From Leptolinea sp964446955 (GTDB lineage Bacteria > Chloroflexota > Anaerolineae > Anaerolineales > Anaerolineaceae), in assembly GCA_964446955.1 (NCBI GenBank), contig CAYUQJ010000003.1, positions 186,001 to 250,000 on the forward strand: a stretch of 64,000 nt of DNA, read 5' to 3'. The notes beneath the pieces were generated by a model. It was not told the DNA's origin. It was given only the letters and a program-made list of their open reading frames with translations, and did not search any database. The first letter of the stretch is position 1; each line of letters begins with the position of its first letter. Of the stretch, positions 17,588 to 26,471 are shown one piece after another. The position numbers and the translations under genes were made by a program.

Positions 17588-18337
17588 ATGGGTGGGTCTT
17601 ATCCAACTTACATTGGAATCGATGTTCAGGCTTCCCAAAAGCCTTATTTCTATTCAGCCATAAATTCTGAATTGGAGGTCGTTGCGTGCGGGCACGGCCG
17701 ATTACCTGATGTGGAAGCATATCTCTCGGGACAATCCTCTGCGTTGGTAGCTGTGAATGGCCCGATTTGTGTTCAGTCATCAGCTAGACGATCTCTGCAG
17801 ACTGGATTATTCGATGAACCCAATCCGGATAGCCGGAATGTTCAGGTTCGAACAGGAGATCGAGTACTGTCAGGCAGAGGGTTTCCCCTCGCGGTCATGG
17901 CCGCAAAAATTCCCTCATGGGTGGAACGAAGCCTTGAATTGGCAGGTGTCCTTTATCGGCTGGGTTATTCACTTTTTGGATGTGGAGATAATTCACGGAC
18001 ATTTTTCGAGACACAATGTGATGCCGGTTACTGGCTGGCTACCGGTGCCTTACCCTTTGGTTCACGTTCACTGGAGGGACGTCTGCAGCGTCAATTGATC
18101 CTGTGTGAATTTGGGTTTCGTATTCAGGATCCTATGATCTTTTTGGAAGAATTTACCCGTCACAGACTGCGAACATCGCAGTTACCGATGGAACAAGTCC
18201 TTCCGGTTTATGAATTACGTGCCATGTATGCGGCAGCAACTGCCATGCTTCTCGATACGCGAATCGAATCAATTGAATGCATGGGGGAACCCGGCGGCGG
18301 TCAGTTGATTCTGACCAAGGCTTTTTCGCGGGGATAA
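17588..18337 (+). CDS. DUF429 family protein (predicted RNase H-like fold)
   Basis: About 249 residues from the ATG at 17588. It begins with the RNase H-like strand YIGIDVQ, then ALVAVNGPIC, and has a C-terminal block LEGRLQRQLILCEFG and EEFTRHRL typical of DUF429 proteins in Chloroflexota. In most members the second block has an Asp (IDAP); here it is Asn (VNGP), so a metal-binding residue may be lost. The family is called a predicted nuclease but has no proven role. It converges with the next gene with 14 nt between stops. Confidence 0.65.
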   Translation: MGGSYPTYIGIDVQASQKPYFYSAINSELEVVACGHGRLPDVEAYLSGQSSALVAVNGPICVQSSARRSLQTGLFDEPNPDSRNVQVRTGDRVLSGRGFPLAVMAAKIPSWVERSLELAGVLYRLGYSLFGCGDNSRTFFETQCDAGYWLATGALPFGSRSLEGRLQRQLILCEFGFRIQDPMIFLEEFTRHRLRTSQLPMEQVLPVYELRAMYAAATAMLLDTRIESIECMGEPGGGQLILTKAFSRG

Positions 18338-18351
18338 ACCGGTTATGCCAC

Positions 18352-19149
18352 TCATTCGAAACGGCTGATCTGGATATTTCGTATTTCCATCGACGCTGTC
18401 TCCCGGTTGGCTTCCAAACCCCAGGAGACCCGGCCATCCGCGTGGAACGCAGCAAACTGATTATCAATCCAGATGACCAACCCCAAAGGTGTTTTGGGGC
18501 TGAGGCTGGATGAAAAAACGGGACTACCGTCTATTATGAAATTTACACCTGACGGAAGCCATTCCACACGATACGAATGCCATGAATCGGTATCAATATC
18601 CAGACTTTGAAATTCATCATGGATGATCCGGGCAGCCAATCTTCGGATCAGACGGGCGACTGGCTTTATGGGCAAGACCAATGTGGCTGGCAGTGCCGGA
18701 ACAAGCATCAGGGATGGAATCGCCCGGGATGAAAAAACGGAGGCCATCAATCCACATGCAGATTTTTGGGAATTTACGCTAAGATTATTCGCGGAAGAGC
18801 CATAAAAGAACCAGACGGCCTGCGGCAGAGCGGGCAACCTCCAACCGGAACCTTTGATGCCAATCCCAAAAGCAAATGGATCGTTCCAGAAACCAAAACC
18901 CCAGGTTCCGGGCAGTTCGTTGGCTGAAACCCGTGCTTCCAATGCGATAGACAGGGGAGGGGTATAAACAAAATTGTGCCGGGAACGGAAAAAATAATCG
19001 TCCACCTGGGCAATCCGGTACCTGTTTCGGTCTCCGGAATTAATGGATAACCTGGCTACAGGAATTTTCCCGGTGCGATCCACCTGAACCTGACCCATCA
19101 AATGCAAACGGCCTGTTTGCAGCATACCTGATATCCCGGAGGTGTCCAT
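18352..19149 (-). CDS. Concanavalin A-like/GH16-like beta-sandwich protein
   Basis: 265 residues, no signal peptide seen. The C-terminal half has WHSYRVEWLPSGVNFIIDG, the hallmark of the laminarinase/ConA-like jelly roll, followed by PLGLVIWIDNQFA. The N-terminal half has FGFWNDPFAF and a Trp-rich strand. The paired acidic residues of the GH16 active site (ExDxxE) are not visible, so catalysis is doubtful and glycan or ligand binding is more likely. Function unknown. It lies between DUF429 and the chemoreceptor without operon links. Confidence 0.55.
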   Translation of the reverse strand: MDTSGISGMLQTGRLHLMGQVQVDRTGKIPVARLSINSGDRNRYRIAQVDDYFFRSRHNFVYTPPLSIALEARVSANELPGTWGFGFWNDPFAFGIGIKGSGWRLPALPQAVWFFYGSSANNLSVNSQKSACGLMASVFSSRAIPSLMLVPALPATLVLPIKPVARLIRRLAARIIHDEFQSLDIDTDSWHSYRVEWLPSGVNFIIDGSPVFSSSLSPKTPLGLVIWIDNQFAAFHADGRVSWGLEANRETASMEIRNIQISRFE

Positions 19150-19215
19150 AACTAATTATGGATAGTACCATCCTGTATGGCAAATCTTTGAACGTGCGAG
19201 AGTATCGGGGTTCGG

Positions 19216-21237
19216 TCAGGCCAGTTTGAATTGTTTCACAATACCTTCCAGTTGAATGGCCAGTGCGGCAAGTTCCTGGGCGGAAGCGGATACTTCCTCT
19301 GTCTGGGCATTCATTTCTTCTGCAGAGGCAGAAACTTCTTCCACCGCGGCGGAGTTTTCTTCTGAAACAGAGGCAATATTTTCCACTGCCTGCATAACTT
19401 CTGATGAACTGGCTGCCATTTCTTCTGTGGCGGCTGTATTTTGTTCCACTACGGCTGAAACAGAATCAACCGACTCGATGAGTTCGCTTGCCGTGGTTGC
19501 CATGTTTGACGCAGCGTTGGCGGCTTCTTTTGCCTGTTCGTTGACGGTATGGTTGGATGTAAGGATTTCCTGAAGCGCATTCCCTGATTCTTTCGCCAGA
19601 TCAACACCTTCGTCTACTTCTTTTGCCCCTTTGGTCATCGCTTCCACAGCCTCATCGACTGTCTGTTGGATGTGAGAGACAAGATCGGCGATCTCTTTTG
19701 TTGAGCTGGAAGACCGTTCCGCCAGTTTCCGAACCTCATCGGCTACAACCGCGAACCCTTTTCCGGCATCACCGGCCCGCGCGGCTTCAATGGCGGCATT
19801 CAATGCCAGTAAGTTGGTTTGAGAAGCAATATCTTCAATTGTTGTTACGATATTGCCAATCTGGTCTGAACGCGAACCCATTTCCTGTACCTTTTTTGAT
19901 GAAAGATCAACCGCGTTCTTGATGGCCTGCATCCCGGTGAGGGTCTGATTAACGGTTTGGTACCCGCGTTGGGCTGCTTCTTCTGCGTCGATGGAACTAC
20001 TTACGACATGATCAATATTCCCGGCAACCTTCTGTATGGCATCAGACAATTGATTGGTTAAAGAGAATGCTTTCGTCGCGGCTTCTGCCTGGTCCTCTGC
20101 CCCTTTTGCGACACCATCTATAACCCGACCCATTTCATCGATCGAAGATGCTGTCCGGTTTATTGCTTCAGCCTGTTGGGAAATTCCAGTAGCAACCTGT
20201 TGGATTGTCTGGGATATTTGCTCAGTTACCTGCCCGGATTGTCTTGAGGCTTCCGCCAATTGCGAAGATGTTTGTTGAACCTGTGATGAAGCTGCCCAAA
20301 AATCCGCAAGTGTAGCATTGAGATTCTTGACCATCTGCTGAAGCGTATTTCCCAGGGTGTCGTCTTCAGATTTTGGCTGCACTTTTACAGACAGATCATT
20401 ACTGGCAATTGCTGCAGCAACCTCTGCCATTTCGGCAAAATATCGACGTGTGCTGACTACAGCCCTGGACAGGTCACCAAAATCGTCTTTTCTGGTCAGA
20501 AGTTCTTTTCTAGCTTTTTCTTCCACAACAAACCCGGTGCTGCCTACCATCAATGTGTGAAGGGCATTTATCAAAAGTTTTATAGGTGTATTGATACTAT
20601 GGTTCAAAATGATGATGATCAGAATAGCCAAAGCCAAAGATCCGGCAAAACCAAAAAACATAACTGTGCGTGTTAAATTTGATTTCTCCGTGGCGTCTGA
20701 ATATTCTTTGTCTGCCTGATTGCGGGTTCCTTCCAGCATTCCGGTGAGATCGCTTTCCAGACCGATTCTGGCTGAATGCATCCGACCACCTTCGGATAAG
20801 CTGGTAATGGCCGATGGAGTATCGCGATATGCCAGAAACGACATCACTTCTATGGCAGAGGCTTTATACTCATCCCAATTGGATGAAAAACTGTTAATCA
20901 TGGAAGCTTCATCTGACGATAAGGTATGATCCTGTAAAAATGTTAGTTGAGAATCGATAATATCTACCTGCGCGTTGAAGTCGGCCAAAATGCTACCGGC
21001 TTTCTCTGGAACTACGATGTAGCTGTAGATATTGGTTGTGATCTGTCTTATGCTGGCGTGTACCGTCCCTGTTCTTTCAATGATCTGCAATTCATGGTTA
21101 TACATGGTCTCCAGATCGGCATGAACATCCGTTGTCCCTTTTAATCCGAGAACGGCTATCAGCAGCATGAGTAGAACCATAATGCCAAAACCGAAAATCA
21201 GTTTCTGGCTGGTGCGAAGATTATTAACGAATTTCAT
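19216..21237 (-). CDS. Methyl-accepting chemotaxis protein
   Basis: 673 residues. TM1 at about 13-30, an extracytoplasmic four-helix-bundle sensor (about 35-190), TM2 at about 190-212, a HAMP region, then a long signalling coiled coil. The conserved hairpin tip reads EAARAGDAGKGFAVVADEV, followed by RKLAERSS. The C-terminal part is rich in Glu/Ala pairs suited to methylation. AAGGAGG lies before the ATG at 21237. No other che gene is in the window, so it must feed a distant CheA/CheW system. Confidence 0.92.
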   Translation of the reverse strand: MKFVNNLRTSQKLIFGFGIMVLLMLLIAVLGLKGTTDVHADLETMYNHELQIIERTGTVHASIRQITTNIYSYIVVPEKAGSILADFNAQVDIIDSQLTFLQDHTLSSDEASMINSFSSNWDEYKASAIEVMSFLAYRDTPSAITSLSEGGRMHSARIGLESDLTGMLEGTRNQADKEYSDATEKSNLTRTVMFFGFAGSLALAILIIIILNHSINTPIKLLINALHTLMVGSTGFVVEEKARKELLTRKDDFGDLSRAVVSTRRYFAEMAEVAAAIASNDLSVKVQPKSEDDTLGNTLQQMVKNLNATLADFWAASSQVQQTSSQLAEASRQSGQVTEQISQTIQQVATGISQQAEAINRTASSIDEMGRVIDGVAKGAEDQAEAATKAFSLTNQLSDAIQKVAGNIDHVVSSSIDAEEAAQRGYQTVNQTLTGMQAIKNAVDLSSKKVQEMGSRSDQIGNIVTTIEDIASQTNLLALNAAIEAARAGDAGKGFAVVADEVRKLAERSSSSTKEIADLVSHIQQTVDEAVEAMTKGAKEVDEGVDLAKESGNALQEILTSNHTVNEQAKEAANAASNMATTASELIESVDSVSAVVEQNTAATEEMAASSSEVMQAVENIASVSEENSAAVEEVSASAEEMNAQTEEVSASAQELAALAIQLEGIVKQFKLA

Positions 21238-21625
21238 TATCCCTCCTTAGGTTTTGGCTGAAATGCTATGGGTATGTCTAAGAAAAGGGCAGTTCCCGCA
21301 GAAAAACCGCAACTTTACACCCCTTATGTCATTCTAAAAATATCGCGAAATAAATAAATAAGCTATAAACATAGCGTTTAGATAGGATAAATTTTTCTGA
21401 CGCATTACCCAAAAGAATATTGGTCTTAATAAATGGGAGTGAAAAATGAACCGGTTTGAAAAAGTTTCCGTATATGTTTATGACAGATGTATGCAAGGGA
21501 TTTATTTCAACAAGGTAATCTGCGCATAGATATTAATATGCCTGCAATCAGGCCTGGTTGAAACCCGTTTCGTTTTATAATACCTCTAGAAATCAATCCT
21601 TTTCATAACTGTCAGGAGAAAGCCC
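21238..21625. other. 388-nt intergenic region between MCP and serS
   Basis: Divergent promoter region. Near serS there is a good -10 (TATAAT, 21576-21581) without a clear -35, preceded by two small palindromes (CCTGCAATCAGG at 21541-21552 and GAAACCCGTTTC at 21560-21571). The rest is AT-rich. No T-box, tRNA or coding frame with a ribosome site was found in it. Confidence 0.5.
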
Positions 21626-22894
21626 ATGCTCGATATTAATCTCATTCGTGAAAAACCCGATGTTGTGCGCGCCGCGTTAAAACTGCGCCAGATGGATCCG
21701 GAGGTGGTTTCACGCATTCTGGAGATCGATCAGCAACGGCGGAGTTTATTGACCCGGGCAGAATCCTTGAAGAGCGAACGTAACACGGTTTCCAAGGAGA
21801 TATCGAAAACAAAGGATGCCGGAGAGCGCAATGCCAAGATCGAGGCAATGCGTGTTGTTGGTGATCAGATTGCAGAGATGGATGAACAGATCCGCAAGGT
21901 GGAAGCGGAACAGCTTGATATTCTGTCCGGCATCCCAAACCTTCCAGCAGAGGACACACCACTCGGAAAAGACGACAGCGAAAATATCGTTGTTCGGACC
22001 ATTGGAGATATTCCGAATTACGATTTCGCACCATTACCGCATTGGGACCTCGGTCCCAAACTGGGCATTATCAATTTTGACCAGGGCGTGAAGATCACCG
22101 GTTCAAGGTTTTATGTGTTATCAGGGGCCGGCGCTCGTCTGCAGCGCGCACTGATCGCGTACATGTTGGACCTGCACATAAAACAGGGTTATCGCGAACA
22201 GTATCTTCCCTTCATGGTCAAAGGTGATGTGTTATACGGGTCCGGGCAGCTCCCAAAATTTGCGGACAATCTGTATCGTGATCATGAAGAGGATTTTTGG
22301 ATGGTGCCAACAGCCGAAGTGCCTCTAACCGGTATTCATATGGATGATGTGATCGATGATGCCAGTCTTCCTTTGCGATATACAGCCTACACCCCTTGCT
22401 TCAGGCGCGAGAAAATGAGCGCTGGTCGTGATGTTCGCGGTATCAAGCGGGGACATCAGTTTGATAAAGTGGAAATGTATATTTTCTGCCGCCCGGAAGA
22501 AAGCGCCGCTGAACTTGATAAGATGGTGGCAGATGCGGAAGCAACCTGCAAGGGTCTTGGTCTTACCTATCGCATCAAACGGTTGTGCAGCGGCGATCTT
22601 GGATTTAATGCCCGGGTAACCTATGACGTTGAAGTCTGGGCACCGGGATGTGGTGAATGGTTGGAAGTTTCTTCCGTGTCGAATGTTGAGGATTTTCAGG
22701 CACGACGTGCCAATATTAAATTCAAACCGGTTGATGGAGGGAAGAACCGCCTGGTTCACACATTGAATGGATCAGGACTTGGGCTTCCCCGCACCCTGAT
22801 CGCGGTTATGGAAACATACCAGCAATCAGATGGAAGTATCCAGATTCCGGACGTTTTACGTCCATGGATGGGTGGTATTGACGTTATCCGGTAA
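21626..22894 (+). CDS. serS: Seryl-tRNA synthetase
   Basis: 422 residues, full length. The N-terminal coiled-coil arm that holds the tRNA long arm (residues about 30-105) is followed by the class II catalytic core. Motif 2 is TPCFRREKMSAGRDVRGIKR near residue 255, and motif 3 is NGSGLGLPRTLIAVMETYQ near 382. It joins serine to tRNA-Ser in two ATP-driven steps. AGGAG sits 8 nt before the ATG. No T-box is upstream, unlike ileS in this window. Confidence 0.95.
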   Translation: MLDINLIREKPDVVRAALKLRQMDPEVVSRILEIDQQRRSLLTRAESLKSERNTVSKEISKTKDAGERNAKIEAMRVVGDQIAEMDEQIRKVEAEQLDILSGIPNLPAEDTPLGKDDSENIVVRTIGDIPNYDFAPLPHWDLGPKLGIINFDQGVKITGSRFYVLSGAGARLQRALIAYMLDLHIKQGYREQYLPFMVKGDVLYGSGQLPKFADNLYRDHEEDFWMVPTAEVPLTGIHMDDVIDDASLPLRYTAYTPCFRREKMSAGRDVRGIKRGHQFDKVEMYIFCRPEESAAELDKMVADAEATCKGLGLTYRIKRLCSGDLGFNARVTYDVEVWAPGCGEWLEVSSVSNVEDFQARRANIKFKPVDGGKNRLVHTLNGSGLGLPRTLIAVMETYQQSDGSIQIPDVLRPWMGGIDVIR

Positions 22895-22925
22895 TTTCTA
22901 ATTCAGAAGGGTAATTACGTTTCGA

Positions 22926-23441
22926 ATGAACAGTGTCGCGCTGGCTCTTTTTCAATCAGTCATTTTTACCGTAATGGTGTTGGGGCTTTTCAGCCTGCTA
23001 ACCAATATGATCCCCGGATTGGTGATCATTTGGGCGGGCGCTCTTGTCTACGGAATATACGAGGTTATAACAGAGACATATACCATTGGCGGGATCATCC
23101 TGTTCATCTTAATCACAGGGTTGATGGCTTTTGGCAGCATTGTGGACAACCTGCTAATGGGAGCCACAGCAAAAGGTGCCGGCGCTTCATGGCTGTCCAT
23201 CGGTGTGTCGATGGTAGCCGGTGTGCTGGGAAGTTTCATCCCCTTCCTGTTCCCTTTCGGCGGATTGATTTGCGCACTTCTGGCACTGTTTGTGGTTGAG
23301 ACAGTTCGGCTTAAGAACTGGCGGGATGCGCTGAAATCCACGAAAAGTATGGTGCAGGGATGTGGATTCGCCATTCTCGCCAGGTTTGGCATGGGGGTCT
23401 TAATGATCCTTTTCTGGCTCGTATGGGTTGTCATTGGTTGA
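22926..23441 (+). CDS. DUF456 membrane protein
   Basis: 171 residues with about five hydrophobic segments. The Gly-rich loops (MIPGLVIIWAGALVYG, LGSFIPFLFPFGGLICALL) and the C-terminal block FVVETVRLKNWRDALKSTK are typical of DUF456. Function of the family is unknown. It follows serS by 31 nt on the same strand and may be co-transcribed; a bidirectional terminator lies 44 nt after its stop. Confidence 0.75.
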   Translation: MNSVALALFQSVIFTVMVLGLFSLLTNMIPGLVIIWAGALVYGIYEVITETYTIGGIILFILITGLMAFGSIVDNLLMGATAKGAGASWLSIGVSMVAGVLGSFIPFLFPFGGLICALLALFVVETVRLKNWRDALKSTKSMVQGCGFAILARFGMGVLMILFWLVWVVIG

Positions 23442-23484
23442 GGTCGTAGTCTCAAAAGCCTGGCTACGCATTTGCTAAGGAAAA

Positions 23485-23513
23485 AAAGCCGTCAGAATTT
23501 AGCTGACGGCTTT
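23485..23513. terminator. Bidirectional terminator between DUF456 and ferritin genes
   Basis: An 11-bp perfect stem (AAAGCCGTCAG/CTGACGGCTTT) with a 7-nt loop, flanked by an A-run on the left and a T-rich stretch on the right. It serves both the + strand serS-DUF456 unit and the minus-strand ferritin gene. Confidence 0.9.
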
Positions 23514-23543
23514 CTCGTTCGTTTCGTCTGAAGGATTGAAGAG

Positions 23544-24038
23544 CTAATCATCCTCTCTTTGTGCCAGCTGGTTATTGATCATAAATACAGCATGGGGAGA
23601 ATTTCCAGACATCTTGAGCCACTCCACAATCTCGCTTACGTTTTTCTCTTCTTCCACCTGTTCGTCAACAAACCAGTTGAGGAAGCTTTGACTGGCATAA
23701 TCATTGTCCTTAACGGCAATACTGTAAAGCAGATTGATGCGGGCGGTCACACTCTTTTCATGTTCCAGCGATTGTTCAAAGATGGCCAGCGGTGAGTCAA
23801 ATTCAGCGGGGGGCTGTTCAATTGCCTGTAATAGGACCCGGTCACCACGGTCGTTCAAATAATCATAGAATTTCATAGCGTGTTCTTGTTCTTCTAACGC
23901 CTGTTTCTTCATCCAATGAGCAAAACCTGAGAGATTCATAGCTTCAAAGTATGCTGCCATTGAGAGATACAGATAACCCGAATACAGTTCGAGCTTGATC
24001 TGTGTATTCATTTCACCGGCTAAATTCTTACTTAACAT
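23544..24038 (-). CDS. ftn: Ferritin (non-haem iron storage)
   Basis: 164 residues from the ATG at 24038, placed 6 nt after GGAGGAA; the in-frame GTG four codons earlier is part of that ribosome site. The four-helix ferritin fold shows ferroxidase residues: Glu in ELYSGYLYLSM near 17, ALEEQEHAMKFY near 50 (ExxH) and later Glu/Gln in LNWFVDEQVEEEKN near 122-130. This is bacterial ferritin (Ftn type), which oxidises and stores Fe in a 24-mer. A leader of about 139 nt with hairpins precedes it. Confidence 0.92.
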   Translation of the reverse strand: MLSKNLAGEMNTQIKLELYSGYLYLSMAAYFEAMNLSGFAHWMKKQALEEQEHAMKFYDYLNDRGDRVLLQAIEQPPAEFDSPLAIFEQSLEHEKSVTARINLLYSIAVKDNDYASQSFLNWFVDEQVEEEKNVSEIVEWLKMSGNSPHAVFMINNQLAQREDD

Positions 24039-24137
24039 TGTTTCCTCCACTTTTTGTATTTTTTTTCCAGGGTTTTTCCGGTCAAGAGGTTTTGACGACC
24101 TGTGAATACTGGTCTATTCTTCCCGGATGAACCCCGT

Positions 24138-24161
24138 TTGCCAGTATTGAAAAGCTGGCAA
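24138..24161 (-). promoter_or_regulatory. Hairpin in the ferritin leader
   Basis: A 7-bp perfect inverted repeat (TTGCCAG/CTGGCAA, 10-nt loop) lies between the predicted ferritin promoter and its start codon. A second, imperfect hairpin lies nearer the start (about 24083-24104). Their role is unknown; a post-transcriptional control element is possible. Confidence 0.35.
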
Positions 24162-24183
24162 GATTTTTTATCAGCTTTTTAAT

Positions 24184-24211
24184 AGTATAGGTATATTATG
24201 AAATTTATCAA
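24184..24211 (-). promoter_or_regulatory. Predicted sigma-70 promoter of ferritin
   Basis: On the minus strand TTGATA (24211-24206), a 16-nt spacer, then TATACT (24189-24184). The predicted start near 24177 gives an untranslated leader of about 139 nt. Confidence 0.6.
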
Positions 24212-24316
24212 GAATCTGCCGACATTCGTATAACCTCCTGTCGGATATCAGACCAGATCTTTCTGACTTGTCAGATCCTGATCAACAACGCCAGAGTCTT
24301 GTGATCCCGCAGATCG

Positions 24317-25045
24317 TTACCGCGCCCGTGAGGCCAGGTATAGGGCAATGGAACCGGACACAGCCGCGTTCAGCGACTCTATCTGGCCAACCATTGGAAG
24401 TTTTGCAATGACATCGCACGAGCGTCGGATGAGAGGACGCATACCTTCAGCTTCACTTCCGACAACCAGGGCCAACCCACCATCCAGACGGATATCCGAA
24501 ATATCCTGAGAATCCTCTCCTGCATCCAATCCAATGACCCACACATTTGCCTGTTTGAGTTCGGAAATGGACTGTGCCAGGTTTTTAGCCGTAATGAGAA
24601 GATGCTCGGTCGCTCCGGATGAGGCATGCACAACGGCGGGTGTCACCCCGGCCGCGTTATGTTGAGGAATGACCACGCCATGTACTCCGAATGCTTCTGC
24701 GGAACGTAGCAATGTTCCCAGGTTTTGCGGGTCTTGCAATGTATCTAGAATAAGCACGAACGGAGGTTTATTCCCGCGTTCCGCGGTTTTCAGAATGGTG
24801 TATAAGTCAACGTACGGGTATGGAGCCGTTTCAAGAGCAATCCCCTGGGGATTGCCGCCGAGGGAATCAATCCTCTGACGGTTTACCCGATCGACAGGTA
24901 TCTTTAGCCCCTGGGCCAGTTGGAGAATCTCGGCGATGACACCTTTTTCCTCCACACCATTGGCCAGCATTATGCGAAATGATTGCCTGCGATGTGCACG
25001 TAGATTTTCATATACCGGATTTCGACCGGTTATCCATTCACGCAC
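24317..25045 (-). CDS. rlmB: 23S rRNA (guanosine-2'-O-)-methyltransferase RlmB
   Basis: About 242 residues if the GTG at 25045 is used, just after the cysS stop; a longer frame would overlap cysS by 47 nt. The N-terminal L30e-like substrate domain begins with ITGRNPVYENLRAHRR. The SPOUT (trefoil knot) domain carries ILDTLQDPQNLGTLLRSAEAFG, VVGSEAEGMR and the final SLNAAVSGSIALY. The enzyme methylates the ribose of G2251 in the 23S peptidyl-transferase region with S-adenosylmethionine; other TrmH-like targets are possible. The cysS-rlmB order is common in bacteria. Confidence 0.88.
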   Translation of the reverse strand: MREWITGRNPVYENLRAHRRQSFRIMLANGVEEKGVIAEILQLAQGLKIPVDRVNRQRIDSLGGNPQGIALETAPYPYVDLYTILKTAERGNKPPFVLILDTLQDPQNLGTLLRSAEAFGVHGVVIPQHNAAGVTPAVVHASSGATEHLLITAKNLAQSISELKQANVWVIGLDAGEDSQDISDIRLDGGLALVVGSEAEGMRPLIRRSCDVIAKLPMVGQIESLNAAVSGSIALYLASRAR

Positions 25046-25049
25046 TGTT

Positions 25050-26450
25050 TTATGCCCTGTGCCAGGTGGTTCCGTCTTTGCTGTCTTCCAGGACAATTCC
25101 CAGGTCAGTTAGCCGGTCGCGGATCTGGTCGCTAAAGGCGAACAGTTTTTGCTTTCGCATCTCCGTTCGCAATTCGACCAGGTAGTCAATAAATGGCGCA
25201 GCGGATTGGTCGTCTGAATCATTCTTGTCAAGAACAAGTCCAAAGACATCACAAAGCTCGCTCAGGGTTGCCTGGGCGGGTTCAAGGAGGCTATCTGTGG
25301 CACCATCAGCCCGGGCCTGATTTATGACACGAACCAGGTCGAACATGTAACCCAGCGCGCCAGCACTGTTAAAGTCATCATCCATACATTCGATAAAAGC
25401 ATTGCGGGTCTTTTTGATCTGTTCGTCCAAGGTTTGTTTGATTGTTTCAGATGGATTGCCCGCGCCAGGCATGGCGGGTTTCAGAGCGGAGCGAAGCCTT
25501 TCCAGACCTTTCTCTGCGGCAGCAATAACATCATCGTTAAATGTCAATGGACTGCGGTAACCGGAATTAAGGACCATCAGCCGTAATGTGCTGGCTGAAT
25601 GCTGTGAAAGGAACTCGTCAATTGAGATCAGATTCCCGATAGATTTTGACATTTTCTCACCGGAGAGGGTGAGCATTCCATTGTGAACCCAGTAACGAGT
25701 GAATGGCTTACCGGTAAAACATTCGCTCTGAGCGATCTCATTTTCGTGATGTGGGAAGATCAGATCATTGCCACCACCATGAATATCGATCTCTTCACCC
25801 AGGTGTGAAAGGTTCATTGCCGAGCATTCAATATGCCAACCCGGGCGGCCACGTCCCCAGGGTGTATCCCAGGCCGGTTCTTCCGGTTTTGCCGCTTTCC
25901 AAAGAGCGAAGTCCATCGGGTGCTCTTTGCGGTCGTCAACATCTATGCGGGCACCTGCCTGCATATCATCCAGTTTACGGCCTGAGAGCTTGCCGTAGCC
26001 CTTATCTTTTGTCACACGGAAATACACATCTCCATCTTTGGGGTAGGCGTAACCTTTGTCAATCAATCCCTGGATCATGTCGAGAATTTGCGGCATTTCT
26101 TGTGTGGCGCGTGGATTGACCGTGGCCGGGAGAATATTCAGATCGGACAGGTGGCGGCGGAATTCCTGAATATATCTCTCTGCCAGATCAAAGGGATCCA
26201 CTCCCTGCTGATTAGCGCGTTGGATAATCTTGTCATCTACATCAGTGAAGTTCATGACATGTTTTACTTCATATCCACGAAACATCAGGTATCGTTTGAT
26301 AATGTCAAAGACCAGCGATGACATGGCATGGCCGATATGGGCGTTACTGTATACAGTTGGACCGCAAACATACATGCGAACCTTTTGCGGTTCAATTGTG
26401 ACAAAATCCTCTTTTTTTCGGGTTAACGTGTTATAGATCTTGATACCCAT
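25050..26450 (-). CDS. cysS: Cysteinyl-tRNA synthetase
   Basis: 466 residues, class I. The first zinc Cys and HIGH motif are in YVCGPTVYSNAHIGHA (about 28-43), the zinc-site residues in WHIECSAM and HHENEIAQSE, and KMSKS in LSGEKMSKSIGN near 267. The anticodon-binding DALR-type helical domain follows. AGGAG precedes the ATG by 9 nt. It lies upstream of rlmB in the same direction, 21 nt after the PIN/TRAM gene. Confidence 0.95.
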   Translation of the reverse strand: MGIKIYNTLTRKKEDFVTIEPQKVRMYVCGPTVYSNAHIGHAMSSLVFDIIKRYLMFRGYEVKHVMNFTDVDDKIIQRANQQGVDPFDLAERYIQEFRRHLSDLNILPATVNPRATQEMPQILDMIQGLIDKGYAYPKDGDVYFRVTKDKGYGKLSGRKLDDMQAGARIDVDDRKEHPMDFALWKAAKPEEPAWDTPWGRGRPGWHIECSAMNLSHLGEEIDIHGGGNDLIFPHHENEIAQSECFTGKPFTRYWVHNGMLTLSGEKMSKSIGNLISIDEFLSQHSASTLRLMVLNSGYRSPLTFNDDVIAAAEKGLERLRSALKPAMPGAGNPSETIKQTLDEQIKKTRNAFIECMDDDFNSAGALGYMFDLVRVINQARADGATDSLLEPAQATLSELCDVFGLVLDKNDSDDQSAAPFIDYLVELRTEMRKQKLFAFSDQIRDRLTDLGIVLEDSKDGTTWHRA

Positions 26451-26471
26451 CGTGTGCTACTCCTGGCTGAA

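Noticed and set aside
21238..21625. T-box or other riboswitch before serS
   Set aside because: No GGGTGGNACCGCG-like sequence or specifier stem was found; only small palindromes.
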